Shown: positions 1-7,843 of the stretch, piece after piece
How positions within the stretch are numbered: position 1 is the first letter of the stretch
Layout of the letters: each line of letters opens with the position of its first letter
Assembly (NCBI GenBank): GCA_905207235.1
Contig: CAJLKN010000014.1
Location: 1-53,314, forward strand
Reading direction: 5' to 3'
DNA length: 53,314 nt
Source of the DNA: an uncultured Eubacteriales bacterium
Lineage (GTDB): Bacteria > Bacillota > Clostridia > Christensenellales > Borkfalkiaceae
Made by a program: the position numbers and the translations under genes
The notes under the pieces: model-generated
The model's input: the letters and a program-made list of their open reading frames with translations, nothing else
What the model was told of the DNA's origin: nothing
Database searches by the model: none

Positions 1-23
1 GGGCGCCGCATAATGCGGCGCCC
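1..23 (-). terminator. Hairpin after the DtxR/MntR-like gene
   Basis: A 10-bp perfect stem (GGGCGCCGCA / TGCGGCGCCC) with a 3-base loop lies 20 bases past the stop of the minus-strand regulator. The expected T-run would fall outside the window, so termination is likely but not fully visible. Confidence 0.6.
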
Positions 24-42
24 GCGCCCGATTCAATTAATA

Positions 43-414
43 TCAGCCGCGCTTTGCATCGGCGATATAATTTTTCATCATTTCGTAAGTTTCCTGAGAA
101 ATTATATGCTCAATTTCGCAGGCATCGGCGTCGGCAGTCTTTTGGTTGACGCCGTGCAGGCACAAAAATTCGCGTATGGTGCAATGGCGTTCGTAAACGC
201 GCTCGGCATACTCGCGCCCGCTCTCGGTAAAATAGATGTGCATGCCGTCCGTGCGGATATATCCGCCGTTTATAAGAATATTTATGGCTTTCTGCACGGC
301 GGGCTGCGATACGTTCATTCTGCGCGCGACATCTATGCGGTGAACAAACTCCAACTGTTGAGACAAAAGCAAAATCGCTTCGAGATAGTCCTCGCCCGAC
401 TGATTTCTTTTCAT
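43..414 (-). CDS. DtxR/MntR-family metal-dependent transcriptional regulator
   Basis: The 123-aa protein begins with the family-typical SGEDYLEAI stretch, followed by a winged helix-turn-helix (DVARRMNVSQPAVQKAI, about residues 29-45) and a helical dimerisation region with a Cys-Glu-His cluster (CEIEHIIS, about residues 99-106) of the kind that binds metal. It is short, like MntR, and lacks the C-terminal SH3-like domain of DtxR. Known members repress metal uptake or sense Mn/Fe; here the metal is inferred only. The start has a strong GGAGG 5 bases upstream. It is the last gene of the rpmE-prmC-prfA run, 24 bases after prfA, so it may be co-transcribed with translation genes. Confidence 0.85.
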   Translation of the reverse strand: MKRNQSGEDYLEAILLLSQQLEFVHRIDVARRMNVSQPAVQKAINILINGGYIRTDGMHIYFTESGREYAERVYERHCTIREFLCLHGVNQKTADADACEIEHIISQETYEMMKNYIADAKRG

Positions 415-438
415 CTTTTCCTCCCTGTGCTTACGGCG

Positions 439-1518
439 TCATTGTCCGTCGGCAAGCAGCGCTTCCCTTTCGGCGACCTGCAACGCGTTCACCATTTCGT
501 CCATGTCACCCATGATGAACGTATCGAGAGAATAGAGCGAAAGTCCTATTCTGTGGTCGGTAACCCTGCCCTGAGGGAAGTTGTATGTGCGTATTCTTTC
601 CGAACGGTCGCCCCTGCCGACGAGGCTCTTTCTGCGCGCGTCCTGTTCGGACTGGTTGCGGCCGTTGTAATAGTCGTAAAGGCGGGTGCGCAGCACCTTG
701 AACGCCTTGTCCTTATTTTTGAGCTGACTGCGCTCATCCTGACAGGTTACGACTATGCCCGTAGGAAAATGGGTAATTCTTATAGCCGTTTCCGTCTTGT
801 TGACCTTCTGTCCGCCCGCGCCGGAAGAGCGATAGACGTCCACCCTTATGTCCTCGGGCTTTATTTCCACTTCCACGTCCTCCGCTTCGGGGAGAACGGC
901 GACTGTCGCCGTCGAGGTGTGCACCCTGCCCTGCGACTCCGTTTCGGGGACGCGCTGAACGCGGTGCACGCCGCTTTCGAATTTGAGCTGCTTGTAGGCA
1001 TCTTTTCCCGAAACGTTTAAAACGGCTTCCTTAATGCCGCCCAGTTCGGTGCGGCTGGCGTCCACTTCCTCCACTTTGAGGCGGTGGCGCTCGCAGTAGC
1101 GAGAGTACATATCGTAAAGCTGCGAAGCAAACAGAGCGGCTTCCTCGCCGCCCGCGCCCGCGCGTATTTCGACGATACAGTTGCGGTTATCGTTTTTATC
1201 CTTGGGCAGAAGAAGAATTTTGAGCTCTTCGCGCATGTCTTCCAGCCTGCGCTTGCAGGAATAAACTTCGTCCGAAAGAAGCGCCTTCATTTCGGCGTCC
1301 TGCTCCTCTTCCGCCGCCTTCTGCGCTTCGTTCATCTGGCGCTCGGTTTCGAGGTATTCGCCGTATTTTACCGCGGGTTCTTCAAGCTCCGACTGCTCTT
1401 TGGCAATTTTCGCCCACTCCGTAGGGTCGGCAATGACCTCCGCATCGGCGAGCTTTTCCGAAAGTTTTAAATATTTGCGGTATATATCTTCAAGTTTTGA
1501 AATAAAAGTATCTGCCAT
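439..1518 (-). CDS. prfA: Peptide chain release factor 1
   Basis: The 359-aa protein has the normal RF1 length. The catalytic GGQ tripeptide (SSGAGGQKVNK, about residue 235) triggers peptidyl-tRNA hydrolysis in the ribosome, and the RVPETESQGR region upstream fits the RF1/RF2 core. The codon-recognition loop was not examined closely, so the choice of RF1 over RF2 rests on overall similarity and context: it directly follows prmC, whose product methylates the GGQ glutamine. The gap from the prmC stop is 34 bases. No strong Shine-Dalgarno is seen (GGAAC only, far upstream), so translation may depend on coupling within the operon. Confidence 0.95.
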   Translation of the reverse strand: MADTFISKLEDIYRKYLKLSEKLADAEVIADPTEWAKIAKEQSELEEPAVKYGEYLETERQMNEAQKAAEEEQDAEMKALLSDEVYSCKRRLEDMREELKILLLPKDKNDNRNCIVEIRAGAGGEEAALFASQLYDMYSRYCERHRLKVEEVDASRTELGGIKEAVLNVSGKDAYKQLKFESGVHRVQRVPETESQGRVHTSTATVAVLPEAEDVEVEIKPEDIRVDVYRSSGAGGQKVNKTETAIRITHFPTGIVVTCQDERSQLKNKDKAFKVLRTRLYDYYNGRNQSEQDARRKSLVGRGDRSERIRTYNFPQGRVTDHRIGLSLYSLDTFIMGDMDEMVNALQVAEREALLADGQ

Positions 1519-1552
1519 AAAAAAGTCTGTTCCGAAGTCGGTTTTAGCGGCG

Positions 1553-3382
1553 TCAGAAGGCTATTTTGAGTATTCTGTCCACGCCCGCATAGTCCTTGAC
1601 GACCATTGCGTAATCGCGCTTTTCAAACATTTTTAAAACTTCCTCCGCCTGACCTTCCCCACATTCGAGAATGAGCATGCCGCCTTTTGCGATGTAGCGG
1701 GAAATTTCTTTTGCCAGTCTGCGGTAGAAGTCAAGCCCGTCCTCGCCGCCGTCGAGGGCGACCCTGGGCTCGTAATCGCGCACCTCTTTCTGGAGGGTAG
1801 CGATGTCGCCGCTCTTTATATAGGGCGGGTTGCATACGATGAGGTTGAACCTGCCGTGCACCTTGGCGAACATATCGCTCTGCACGAATTCTATGTCGAC
1901 CGAGTTGAGGTTGGCGTTTTCCTTTGCCAGCATAATCGCCGCGTCCGAAACGTCGGCGGCGGTAACCTGCACGCGCTTTGCCTTGCAGTGCTTGGCTATG
2001 GCTATTGCAATGCAGCCGCTGCCCGTGCACAAATCGAGCACTTTGTCGCCGTCCTCCACCGTGCGCACGGCGTTTTCGGCGAGAATTTCGGTTTCGGGGC
2101 GGGGAATTAACACCCTCTCGTCCACCTTTATCGTGCAACCGTAAAATTCCGTATCGCCAATGACGTACCACAAAGGTCTGCCCGTAAGGCGTTTGCGCAC
2201 GATTTCGTCAATCGTCTTTGCCTCGCTGGGCTTTATGACGCGCGCCGACTTGTCGAGCTCGCTGCGGTTGATGCCCAGAACTATGGAATATATCCATTCG
2301 GCGTCGCTTTCGTCTATCTGCGCATCGGAAAACTGTTTTTTGGTTTCCGCAAGCATTTCGGGAAGTATGCCGCCCGTTATGAAGTGCGTTTCGGGCAGTT
2401 CGGGGTCGGCGTCCATCTCCATTGCGGCATTGAAAGCGGCGATTGCAACCTCTATCATGGGTATATCGGGCTCGCGCGTCGTCAGCGTCTTCTGCAACAG
2501 CATGCCGGGCGATTTGAATATTTTTGATACGGGTCCATGGAATTTTGCCAGAAGTTTTAAAACTTCGTAGCCCACGCCCGCTATTACGGGCAGAAGAATT
2601 ATTTCGACGCCCAGCCTTGCCAGAAAGCGCAGCGCGCCGTTTGAGATATTCTGCAACCCTATCGCCCAATAGACGAGGGAAATTATTACTATGTTTATGA
2701 TGAGAACTATAAAGAGGAACGACGTGCCGCACCTGTCGTGAATGCGCGAGCATGAAGCGACGTTTTCGGGCGTGAGCGGCAGTCCTTTTTCGTAGCAGTT
2801 TATAGTTTTATGCTCTGCGCCGTGATAGGCGTAGAGACGCCTGATATCCTTTAAAAGCAGTATCAGTCCGAGATATGCGAGGAATATTGCGAGCTTTACC
2901 ACGCCGAGGACGACGTACTCCCACACCGTTCCCGCAAACGAGGGAAAGAGTTCGGAAAGTCCGTTGACGGCGAGGTTGGGCAGGAATATGAACAAAACCA
3001 CCGCGATGATTGCGCCGAGAATTACGGAAAAGAGCGACATGACCTGCGTGAGGTCCTTTTTGAACTTTTCCGCGAGCCAGCGCTGAATTCTTCCCGGCTC
3101 CTCTTCGTCTCCGCCGTAAACCTGCGCGCTGCGCATGAGCGCTTTGGTGCCGCGCACGAGGGACGAAAACATATTTACCACGCCCCTTACGAAGGGAATT
3201 TTAGACGCTTTTACGACGGAAGGGGACCTGTTGAGGCGCAATCTTTCCACCTGAATGGCGCCTTCCTGGTCGCGCACGGCGGTGCAGTAAGAGGTCTTGC
3301 CCTGCATCATTACGCCTTCCAGAACGGCCTGACCGCCTACGGAGGTTGTATTCAAATTACACTTTTTAGCTTTCTCTGACAT
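1553..3382 (-). CDS. prmC: DUF1385 membrane protein fused to release factor glutamine methyltransferase (PrmC)
   Basis: This 609-aa protein joins two normally separate families. Residues 1 to about 320 are DUF1385 (YqhQ-like): it starts with VGGQAVLEGVMMQG, carries a conserved YHGAEHKTINCYE stretch and has four to five hydrophobic segments. Residues from about 325 to 609 are a complete PrmC: an N-terminal helical part, the SAM-binding DLCTGSGCIAIAIA motif and the catalytic NPPY (CNPPYIKSG), which N5-methylates the GGQ glutamine of release factors. prfA, its substrate gene, follows directly. In many Firmicutes the two halves are adjacent genes between rpmE and prfA, so the fusion probably arose by loss of a stop codon; the effect would be to tether PrmC to the membrane. 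There is no internal stop or frame change. A TATAAT lies 9 bases before the ATG and no Shine-Dalgarno is visible. Confidence 0.9.
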   Translation of the reverse strand: MSEKAKKCNLNTTSVGGQAVLEGVMMQGKTSYCTAVRDQEGAIQVERLRLNRSPSVVKASKIPFVRGVVNMFSSLVRGTKALMRSAQVYGGDEEEPGRIQRWLAEKFKKDLTQVMSLFSVILGAIIAVVLFIFLPNLAVNGLSELFPSFAGTVWEYVVLGVVKLAIFLAYLGLILLLKDIRRLYAYHGAEHKTINCYEKGLPLTPENVASCSRIHDRCGTSFLFIVLIINIVIISLVYWAIGLQNISNGALRFLARLGVEIILLPVIAGVGYEVLKLLAKFHGPVSKIFKSPGMLLQKTLTTREPDIPMIEVAIAAFNAAMEMDADPELPETHFITGGILPEMLAETKKQFSDAQIDESDAEWIYSIVLGINRSELDKSARVIKPSEAKTIDEIVRKRLTGRPLWYVIGDTEFYGCTIKVDERVLIPRPETEILAENAVRTVEDGDKVLDLCTGSGCIAIAIAKHCKAKRVQVTAADVSDAAIMLAKENANLNSVDIEFVQSDMFAKVHGRFNLIVCNPPYIKSGDIATLQKEVRDYEPRVALDGGEDGLDFYRRLAKEISRYIAKGGMLILECGEGQAEEVLKMFEKRDYAMVVKDYAGVDRILKIAF

Positions 3383-3391
3383 TTTCTATAT

Positions 3392-3397
3392 ATTATA
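3392..3397 (-). promoter_or_regulatory. Possible -10 box next to the DUF1385-prmC start
   Basis: On the minus strand a perfect TATAAT ends 9 bases before the ATG at 3382. The only -35-like hexamer (TTGCAC, 3411-3416) is 13 bases away, which is too close, so the promoter is uncertain. If used, the mRNA would have almost no leader. Confidence 0.35.
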
Positions 3398-3441
3398 TTC
3401 ATTATGGCGCGTGCAATGCGGGCGCATGCGCGCGCGAATAC

Positions 3442-3471
3442 AAAAAAGGGCTTCAAATGAAGTTTGAAGCC
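3442..3471 (-). terminator. Rho-independent terminator of rpmE
   Basis: On the minus strand, just after rpmE, a 9-bp stem (GGCTTCAAA / TTTGAAGCC) with a 5-base loop is followed by six T residues. It separates rpmE from the DUF1385-prmC gene. Confidence 0.9.
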
Positions 3472-3482
3472 GAGGTTTTTTG

Positions 3483-3686
3483 TTAAATATTGTATCTTTT
3501 CTTAAACTTGTCTACACGACCGCCGGTGTCCACGAGCTTCTGCTTGCCGGTAAAGAAGGGATGGCACTTGCTGCAAATATCGACCTTGAGCGTATCACCT
3601 TTCTTCGTGGTGCCAGTTTTGAATGTTGCGCCGCAAGCGCATACAACCGTCACTTCATGATAATCGGGATGTATTTCGGGCTTCAT
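3483..3686 (-). CDS. rpmE: 50S ribosomal protein L31 (zinc-binding type)
   Basis: The 67-aa protein begins MKPEIHPDYHEVTVVCACG and has the four-ligand zinc pattern of the C+ form of L31 (CAC early, CSKCHPF later, about residues 16-41). It is a component of the large ribosomal subunit at the intersubunit bridge. Zinc-containing L31 is typical when zinc is not limiting; no C-minus paralogue is seen in the window. A GAGGTGAG Shine-Dalgarno lies just before the ATG. It has its own promoter at 3725-3753 and its own terminator, so it is a single-gene unit upstream of prmC-prfA, the usual Firmicutes order. Confidence 0.97.
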   Translation of the reverse strand: MKPEIHPDYHEVTVVCACGATFKTGTTKKGDTLKVDICSKCHPFFTGKQKLVDTGGRVDKFKKRYNI

Positions 3687-3724
3687 TTATCTCACCTCGC
3701 TGTTATTTCTTGTAATGCTAAACT

Positions 3725-3753
3725 ATTATATATAAAAAAATCGGGCAAGTCAA
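3725..3753 (-). promoter_or_regulatory. Promoter of rpmE
   Basis: On the minus strand TTGACT (3748-3753) is separated by 17 bases from TATAAT (3725-3730), a near-consensus sigma-A promoter about 40 bases ahead of the rpmE start. Confidence 0.8.
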
Positions 3754-3831
3754 TTAATTTACCGCCGCAAATAAAAATTTTTGATATTGCCGCGTAAATT
3801 AAGTAAATTTCGGCTTTTTCGGGCAAATGGG

Positions 3832-3860
3832 TTGATTTACTCGCCGCGTTGGCGTATAAT
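3832..3860 (+). promoter_or_regulatory. Promoter of the dehydrogenase gene, apparently leaderless
   Basis: TTGATT (3832-3837), a 17-base spacer and TATAAT (3855-3860) form a near-consensus promoter. The ATG of the gene begins 8 bases after the -10 box, so the predicted start site falls 0-2 bases before the ATG. Confidence 0.8.
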
Positions 3861-3868
3861 ATGCATAT

Positions 3869-4885
3869 ATGGATAATTGGATTTTAGCCGGTCCCAAGAT
3901 GCTTGTAAAGCAGCCTCAGAGCGAACTTACCCTTCTCAGCGACCAAGTTAAAGTTAAAGTAACCTATGTGCTGGCGAGCAATTTCGACGCCCTGTGCTAT
4001 TCGGGCGAGCTGCCCGTAACCTATCCCAGAACGGTGGGAAGATTTGCCGTTGGCATTGTAACCGAGTGCGGCGAAAAGGTTTACGGCATAGAAAAGGGCG
4101 CCCGCGTATTCATAGAGGGCACCAGACCTTGCGGAAAGTGCATGCACTGCAAGCGCGGAGATTTTGAAGAATGCGAACACGTTCAGATAGCCGGGCTCGA
4201 CTTTGACGGCTTTCTGCGCGATTTCGTAGTGTGCGATTACAGAAGCGTTGCCGTTCTGCCCGACGAAATTGACGATTTGCAGGCGCTTTGCATAGAACAC
4301 GTTGCCTTTGCAGAAAATATTTACGATAAATTAAATCTGTCTGCGGGCAGCAGAGTGGCGATAGTCGGCGGAAACACGATGGCATATATTCTGGCGCAGG
4401 TGGCGATGTACCACAAACTTGTGCCCGTCGTCATCGACGACAACCCCGAAGGGCTGGAAAAGCTGAGAAAATCGGGCGTATTTTATTCCATTCTCTACGA
4501 CGACGACCTTGACGCTAATATAGCCGAGGCGACGAGCGGCATAAACTGCGACGCCGCCGTGTATATTTCCTGTTCGAAGATAAACCCCGACATAGCCTCC
4601 CGCGTGCTGGCGCGCGATAAGACGCTCGTGCTCGAAGGAATGTCTTTTTTGCGGTTCAAACTCGACTCCATTCCCCTTTTCAGGCACAATATACGCGTGT
4701 TTACCGTAACCGACGGCTATTGCTATACCGAATCGGCGATAAATATGATACTCCACGGCGCGATAGATCTGGACGTGCTGGACAAAGAGATACTCTCCGA
4801 TTTCGACGCCGCCGCCGTGCTTTCGGCAAAACTTTCGGACGTGTCGCACGATTCGAAACTGACCGTTTTCAAGCTCATTCTGTAA
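3869..4885 (+). CDS. Zinc-type medium-chain alcohol dehydrogenase-like protein
   Basis: The 338-aa protein fits the MDR superfamily: an N-terminal GroES-like domain, the structural-zinc lobe with four cysteines (CGKCMHCKRGDFEEC, about residues 90-105), then a Rossmann domain beginning near RVAIVGGNTMAYILAQ (about residue 164). The usual catalytic-zinc Cys/His pattern is not obvious; the region contains SNFDALCYSGELP, where the family often has SD..CH/YxG, so the substrate and even activity are uncertain. MDR enzymes reduce aldehydes or oxidise alcohols and sugar alcohols with NAD(P). It stands alone with its own promoter. No Shine-Dalgarno precedes the ATG, which lies 8 bases after the -10 box. 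The next ATG at 3899 also lacks one. Confidence 0.8.
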   Translation: MDNWILAGPKMLVKQPQSELTLLSDQVKVKVTYVLASNFDALCYSGELPVTYPRTVGRFAVGIVTECGEKVYGIEKGARVFIEGTRPCGKCMHCKRGDFEECEHVQIAGLDFDGFLRDFVVCDYRSVAVLPDEIDDLQALCIEHVAFAENIYDKLNLSAGSRVAIVGGNTMAYILAQVAMYHKLVPVVIDDNPEGLEKLRKSGVFYSILYDDDLDANIAEATSGINCDAAVYISCSKINPDIASRVLARDKTLVLEGMSFLRFKLDSIPLFRHNIRVFTVTDGYCYTESAINMILHGAIDLDVLDKEILSDFDAAAVLSAKLSDVSHDSKLTVFKLIL

Positions 4886-4903
4886 CAACCAAAAAATTTT
4901 CTG

Positions 4904-4937
4904 CCGCGCAGACCTGAAAGGGTATGCGCGGTTTTTT
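4904..4937 (+). terminator. Terminator-like hairpin overlapping the start of the cardiolipin synthase gene
   Basis: CCGCGCA (4904-4910) pairs with TGCGCGG (4925-4931), followed by six T residues. It is well placed to end transcription of the dehydrogenase gene. Its 3' arm includes the T and G of the ATG at 4924, the best start of the next gene. Confidence 0.65.
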
Positions 4938-6276
4938 CGGCTTTATTTTTTCCCGCCTGTTCCTCTGCATCGCAATTATTGCGGCATATGTTACGGGCAT
5001 AGTATTTTTGTGTTTGTATCTTCCCACGCTTGTATCCGTCGGCGCGGCGACCGCAGGCGCTTTTGCGCTGTCCGCGTCCGCCGCGCTCAGAGCCGCATCG
5101 GGTTCATACCCCGCGGAATATCGTTGCAGCTGGCTGTTCTTCATAGCCGCATTCCCAGTAGTGGGCGCAGCCGTCTTTTTCGCTTCGATAAGCCGACGCA
5201 CGCCGCCGTGGGGAAATCTCACCGTAAGGGGCACGGCATGCGGAAACTGCCGCTATTTTTCCGACGGCAGCCGCTTTTTCGAGGAGCTGTATTCCGCCGT
5301 GGACGGGGCGCAAAGGAGCATTTACCTTGAATTTTACATCATAGCCGAAGGCGAAATTTTCGAAGGACTGATAAAGCGGTTGCGCCTCGCCCTCAGGCGC
5401 GGCGTCGAAGTAAAAATTATGACCGACGGGCTGGGGAGCGCATTAAGGCTCCCTTCAAAAAAGCTGAGAAAACTCAGAAAAGAAGGCGCGCAGTTTAAAA
5501 TTTTCAACGGGCTCATCCCCCCGCCTCTTTCGCGTCTGAACTTCCGCGACCACAGAAAAATTGCCGTAATCGACGGGCGCATCGCCTTTTCGGGCGGAAT
5601 TAACATCGCCGACGAGTACGCCGACATAACAAGACCGCACGGCAAGTGGAAGGACTGCGCCTTTGCTGTGGACGGAAGCGCGGCAACTTTTTTCAACGAG
5701 CTCTTTCTGTCCTGCTGGGAGGGCGACAGGGAGTGCGACCTGCCCCGCTGCGTCGGCGATGAAATCGTGCCCGTCTATGACTGTCCGCCGAGGCATATCG
5801 GCTGCGGAAGCGCCACACTCCTTCGCGCGATTTATTCCGCAAACCGCCGCGTTTGGGCGTTTACCCCCTATCTATGCCTCGACGAACGACTTTTTGCGGC
5901 ATTTGAAAGCGCCGCAAAGCGGGGCGCGGATGTAAAGATTATCATACCCGCGATACCTGACAAAAAGGCTACCTATATGCTTACATGCGACTGCGCGGCG
6001 CGGCTTGCCCAGCGCGGCGCGGAGGTTTATGTTTACACACCCGGCTTTATGCACGCCAAGGCGGTCATATGCGACGACGGGTGCTTTCTCGGCAGCTATA
6101 ACCTCGACTTCCGCTCGCTGTGGCTCAACAGCGAGTGCGGAGCTTACTTTTCGGGCGGTCCGACGCAGGAAGTCGCCGCCGACTTTATTCAGTGTCTGCG
6201 GCTCTCTTCGCCATTCAGAGCGAGCAGAAAAAGGTGGGTTTTCAAAGCGTTCAGACTGTTCGGTCCGCTTGCGTAA
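4924..6276 (+). CDS. cls: Cardiolipin synthase (phospholipase D family)
   Basis: The 450-aa protein starts with two hydrophobic segments (about residues 8-34 and 70-88) followed by two PLD domains. The first HKD motif is in FRDHRKIAVIDG with downstream GGINIADEY; the second is FMHAKAVICDDG with GSYNLDFRS. This matches bacterial cardiolipin synthases, which join two phosphatidylglycerol molecules at the membrane. The length is typical of a Gram-positive Cls (about 480 aa), slightly short at the N-terminus. The ATG at 4924 is preceded by AAAGGG only one base away and is embedded in a terminator-like hairpin, so the true start is uncertain. The HAD gene follows after 27 bases. Confidence 0.9.
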   Translation: MRGFFGFIFSRLFLCIAIIAAYVTGIVFLCLYLPTLVSVGAATAGAFALSASAALRAASGSYPAEYRCSWLFFIAAFPVVGAAVFFASISRRTPPWGNLTVRGTACGNCRYFSDGSRFFEELYSAVDGAQRSIYLEFYIIAEGEIFEGLIKRLRLALRRGVEVKIMTDGLGSALRLPSKKLRKLRKEGAQFKIFNGLIPPPLSRLNFRDHRKIAVIDGRIAFSGGINIADEYADITRPHGKWKDCAFAVDGSAATFFNELFLSCWEGDRECDLPRCVGDEIVPVYDCPPRHIGCGSATLLRAIYSANRRVWAFTPYLCLDERLFAAFESAAKRGADVKIIIPAIPDKKATYMLTCDCAARLAQRGAEVYVYTPGFMHAKAVICDDGCFLGSYNLDFRSLWLNSECGAYFSGGPTQEVAADFIQCLRLSSPFRASRKRWVFKAFRLFGPLA

Positions 6277-6303
6277 ACCGACGGGTTATGATAAAATTTA
6301 ATT

Positions 6304-7092
6304 ATGATAAAATTTATCGCAAGCGACCTTGACGGGACTTTGCTTCCGCCGGATAAAATTCTTCCGCCGCAGACCTTCCCTTATATAGACATCATGAAGG
6401 AAAGGGGCATAATCTTTGCCCCCGCAAGCGGCAGGCAGTTGCCCAATCTTAAAAAATTATTCGCGCCCGCCCTCGATAAAATAGCCATCATAGCCGAAAA
6501 CGGCGGCATTGCCTGGGCGGACGGAAAAATAGTTTTCTCCGACCCCACTCCCTCCGACGGCGTAAGATACGCCCTTGACATAATAAAAGAGCAGGAAGGG
6601 CTTTATCCCCTCCTCTCCTGCGCAGACTGCGCATATTACAGCGACGACGACGAACGATTTGTAACCACGCTCAATCGTTCGTATTCCTCCGTAAAAAGGG
6701 TGGACGACCTTAAAAAAGTTGCCGACGCCGAACAGGTAATGAAAATTTCGGTATGGGACAGCAAGCCCTGCGCCGAACACGGCGGCATTATTCTTCCGCC
6801 CCTCATAAAGGGGCTGCGCGCCATGATTTCGGGCTACGACTGGCTGGACGTATCTGCGCCGCAGGCGAACAAAGGCAGGGCTTTTTCGGCGCTTTTAAAT
6901 TACTTTGGAATAGACAGGTCAGACAGCGTGGCTTTCGGCGACCACATGAACGATTACGAAATGCTGTGCGCCGCAGGCAAGGCATACGTAACGGCGAACG
7001 CCTTTCCCCTTCTCAAACAGAAAATCGGCGAGGAGATACCCTCGAACGCGCAGAACGGCGTAATAAAAAAGATAGGAGAATTTCTCATATGA
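6304..7092 (+). CDS. Cof-type HAD-IIB family sugar-phosphatase-like hydrolase
   Basis: The 262-aa protein begins with HAD motif I (IASDLDGTLL, nucleophile Asp in the first 12 residues) and ends with motif IV (VAFGDHMNDYEML), with a Lys-containing motif (NKGRAF) before it. The insert between is the type IIB cap. Members dephosphorylate sugar phosphates and other small phosphoesters in the cytosol; the substrate here is unknown. No Shine-Dalgarno is seen. The 15-base string TTATGATAAAATTTA occurs twice in tandem across the start (about 6286-6315). The gene overlaps the next by ATGA, so the two are translationally coupled. Confidence 0.9.
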   Translation: MIKFIASDLDGTLLPPDKILPPQTFPYIDIMKERGIIFAPASGRQLPNLKKLFAPALDKIAIIAENGGIAWADGKIVFSDPTPSDGVRYALDIIKEQEGLYPLLSCADCAYYSDDDERFVTTLNRSYSSVKRVDDLKKVADAEQVMKISVWDSKPCAEHGGIILPPLIKGLRAMISGYDWLDVSAPQANKGRAFSALLNYFGIDRSDSVAFGDHMNDYEMLCAAGKAYVTANAFPLLKQKIGEEIPSNAQNGVIKKIGEFLI

Positions 7093-7628
7093 AATTTATA
7101 ATTGCTTCCGACATACACGGTTCGGCTCATTGGTGCGAAAAACTTGTAAAAGTATTCAACGATGAAAAAGCCGACAGGCTCATTCTTCTCGGCGACATAC
7201 TCTACCACGGACCGAGAAATCCCCTGCCCGACGGATACAACCCCGCGGAGGTTGCAAAAATGCTTGCCCCCGTTGCCGACAAAATTATATGCGTCAGGGG
7301 CAACTGCGACAGCGAAGTCGACCAGATGGTGCTGCCATTTAACGTGTCTTCCGACTACGGCACGGTGTTTGCAGACGGGCTGAACATTCACCTTTCCCAC
7401 GGGCACAGAGCCGTACCTCCCCTTAAAAAGGGCGAAATCTACATCACGGGGCACACTCACGTTCCCATGAACGCCGTGGAAGGCGAGGGATACTTCCACC
7501 TCAATCCCGGTTCCGTGTCCCTGCCCAAGGAGGGCAGCCGTCACGGATATATACTCTTTGAAAACGGAGTTTTCACGTTCAAAGATTTTTCGGGCGAAAA
7601 GATCGACGTCTGCTCTCCCCTTTCATGA
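7089..7628 (+). CDS. YfcE/MJ0936-family metallophosphodiesterase
   Basis: The 179-aa protein carries the calcineurin-like metal-binding set in order: D-x-H (ASDIHG, residues 7-12), GD (LLGDIL), GNCD, H-x-H (SHGHR) and GHTH (TGHTHVP). The family hydrolyses phosphodiesters in vitro and needs Mn2+ or similar metals; the natural substrate is not settled. The ATG overlaps the stop of the HAD gene (ATGA), so I chose 7089 rather than any start further upstream, which would lie inside the HAD gene. The two phosphatase-type genes probably act together. Confidence 0.9.
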   Translation: MKFIIASDIHGSAHWCEKLVKVFNDEKADRLILLGDILYHGPRNPLPDGYNPAEVAKMLAPVADKIICVRGNCDSEVDQMVLPFNVSSDYGTVFADGLNIHLSHGHRAVPPLKKGEIYITGHTHVPMNAVEGEGYFHLNPGSVSLPKEGSRHGYILFENGVFTFKDFSGEKIDVCSPLS

Positions 7629-7667
7629 TAAATATATGCGGCGGACAAAGAAAATTAAATAAACACT

Positions 7668-7695
7668 TTGACAAGCGGAGATTATGTGATATAAT
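7668..7695 (+). promoter_or_regulatory. Promoter of the small membrane protein gene
   Basis: TTGACA (7668-7673), a 16-base spacer and TATAAT (7690-7695) are full consensus hexamers. The start codon lies about 140 bases downstream, leaving a long leader. Confidence 0.85.
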
Positions 7696-7745
7696 ATTGT
7701 TAATATCAGAAAAGCGTAATGTTTGCGGCGGCGCGTGAATATGTT

Positions 7746-7792
7746 ATATTGTAACGCGGCGCATGCGGGGGGAAATCAGATCGTTACAATAT
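7746..7792 (+). promoter_or_regulatory. Long inverted repeat in the 5' leader
   Basis: ATATTGTAACG (7746-7756) and CGTTACAATAT (7782-7792) are perfect 11-bp inverted copies separated by 25 bases. In RNA they would close a stem-loop 50 bases before the start codon; as DNA they could be an operator. No T-run follows, so it is not a simple terminator. I do not recognise the family. Confidence 0.5.
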
Positions 7793-7843
7793 TTCCGCGC
7801 GAAACGCCTTTCTGGAAATACAAATTAAAGGAGACGTAAAACA

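Noticed and set aside
13..1020. A 335-codon plus-strand frame opposite the regulator and prfA
   Set aside because: It is antisense to two clearly recognised genes, and its translation shows no domain; it is a shadow of GC-rich codon use.
6286..6315. Tandem 15-base repeat at the HAD start as a regulatory element
   Set aside because: There are only two copies and a simple AT-rich sequence; local slippage during replication is enough to explain it.
6753..7088. An N-terminal extension of the YfcE phosphoesterase
   Set aside because: The extension lies inside the HAD gene in another frame. The ATG at 7089 overlaps the HAD stop and gives the normal family length.
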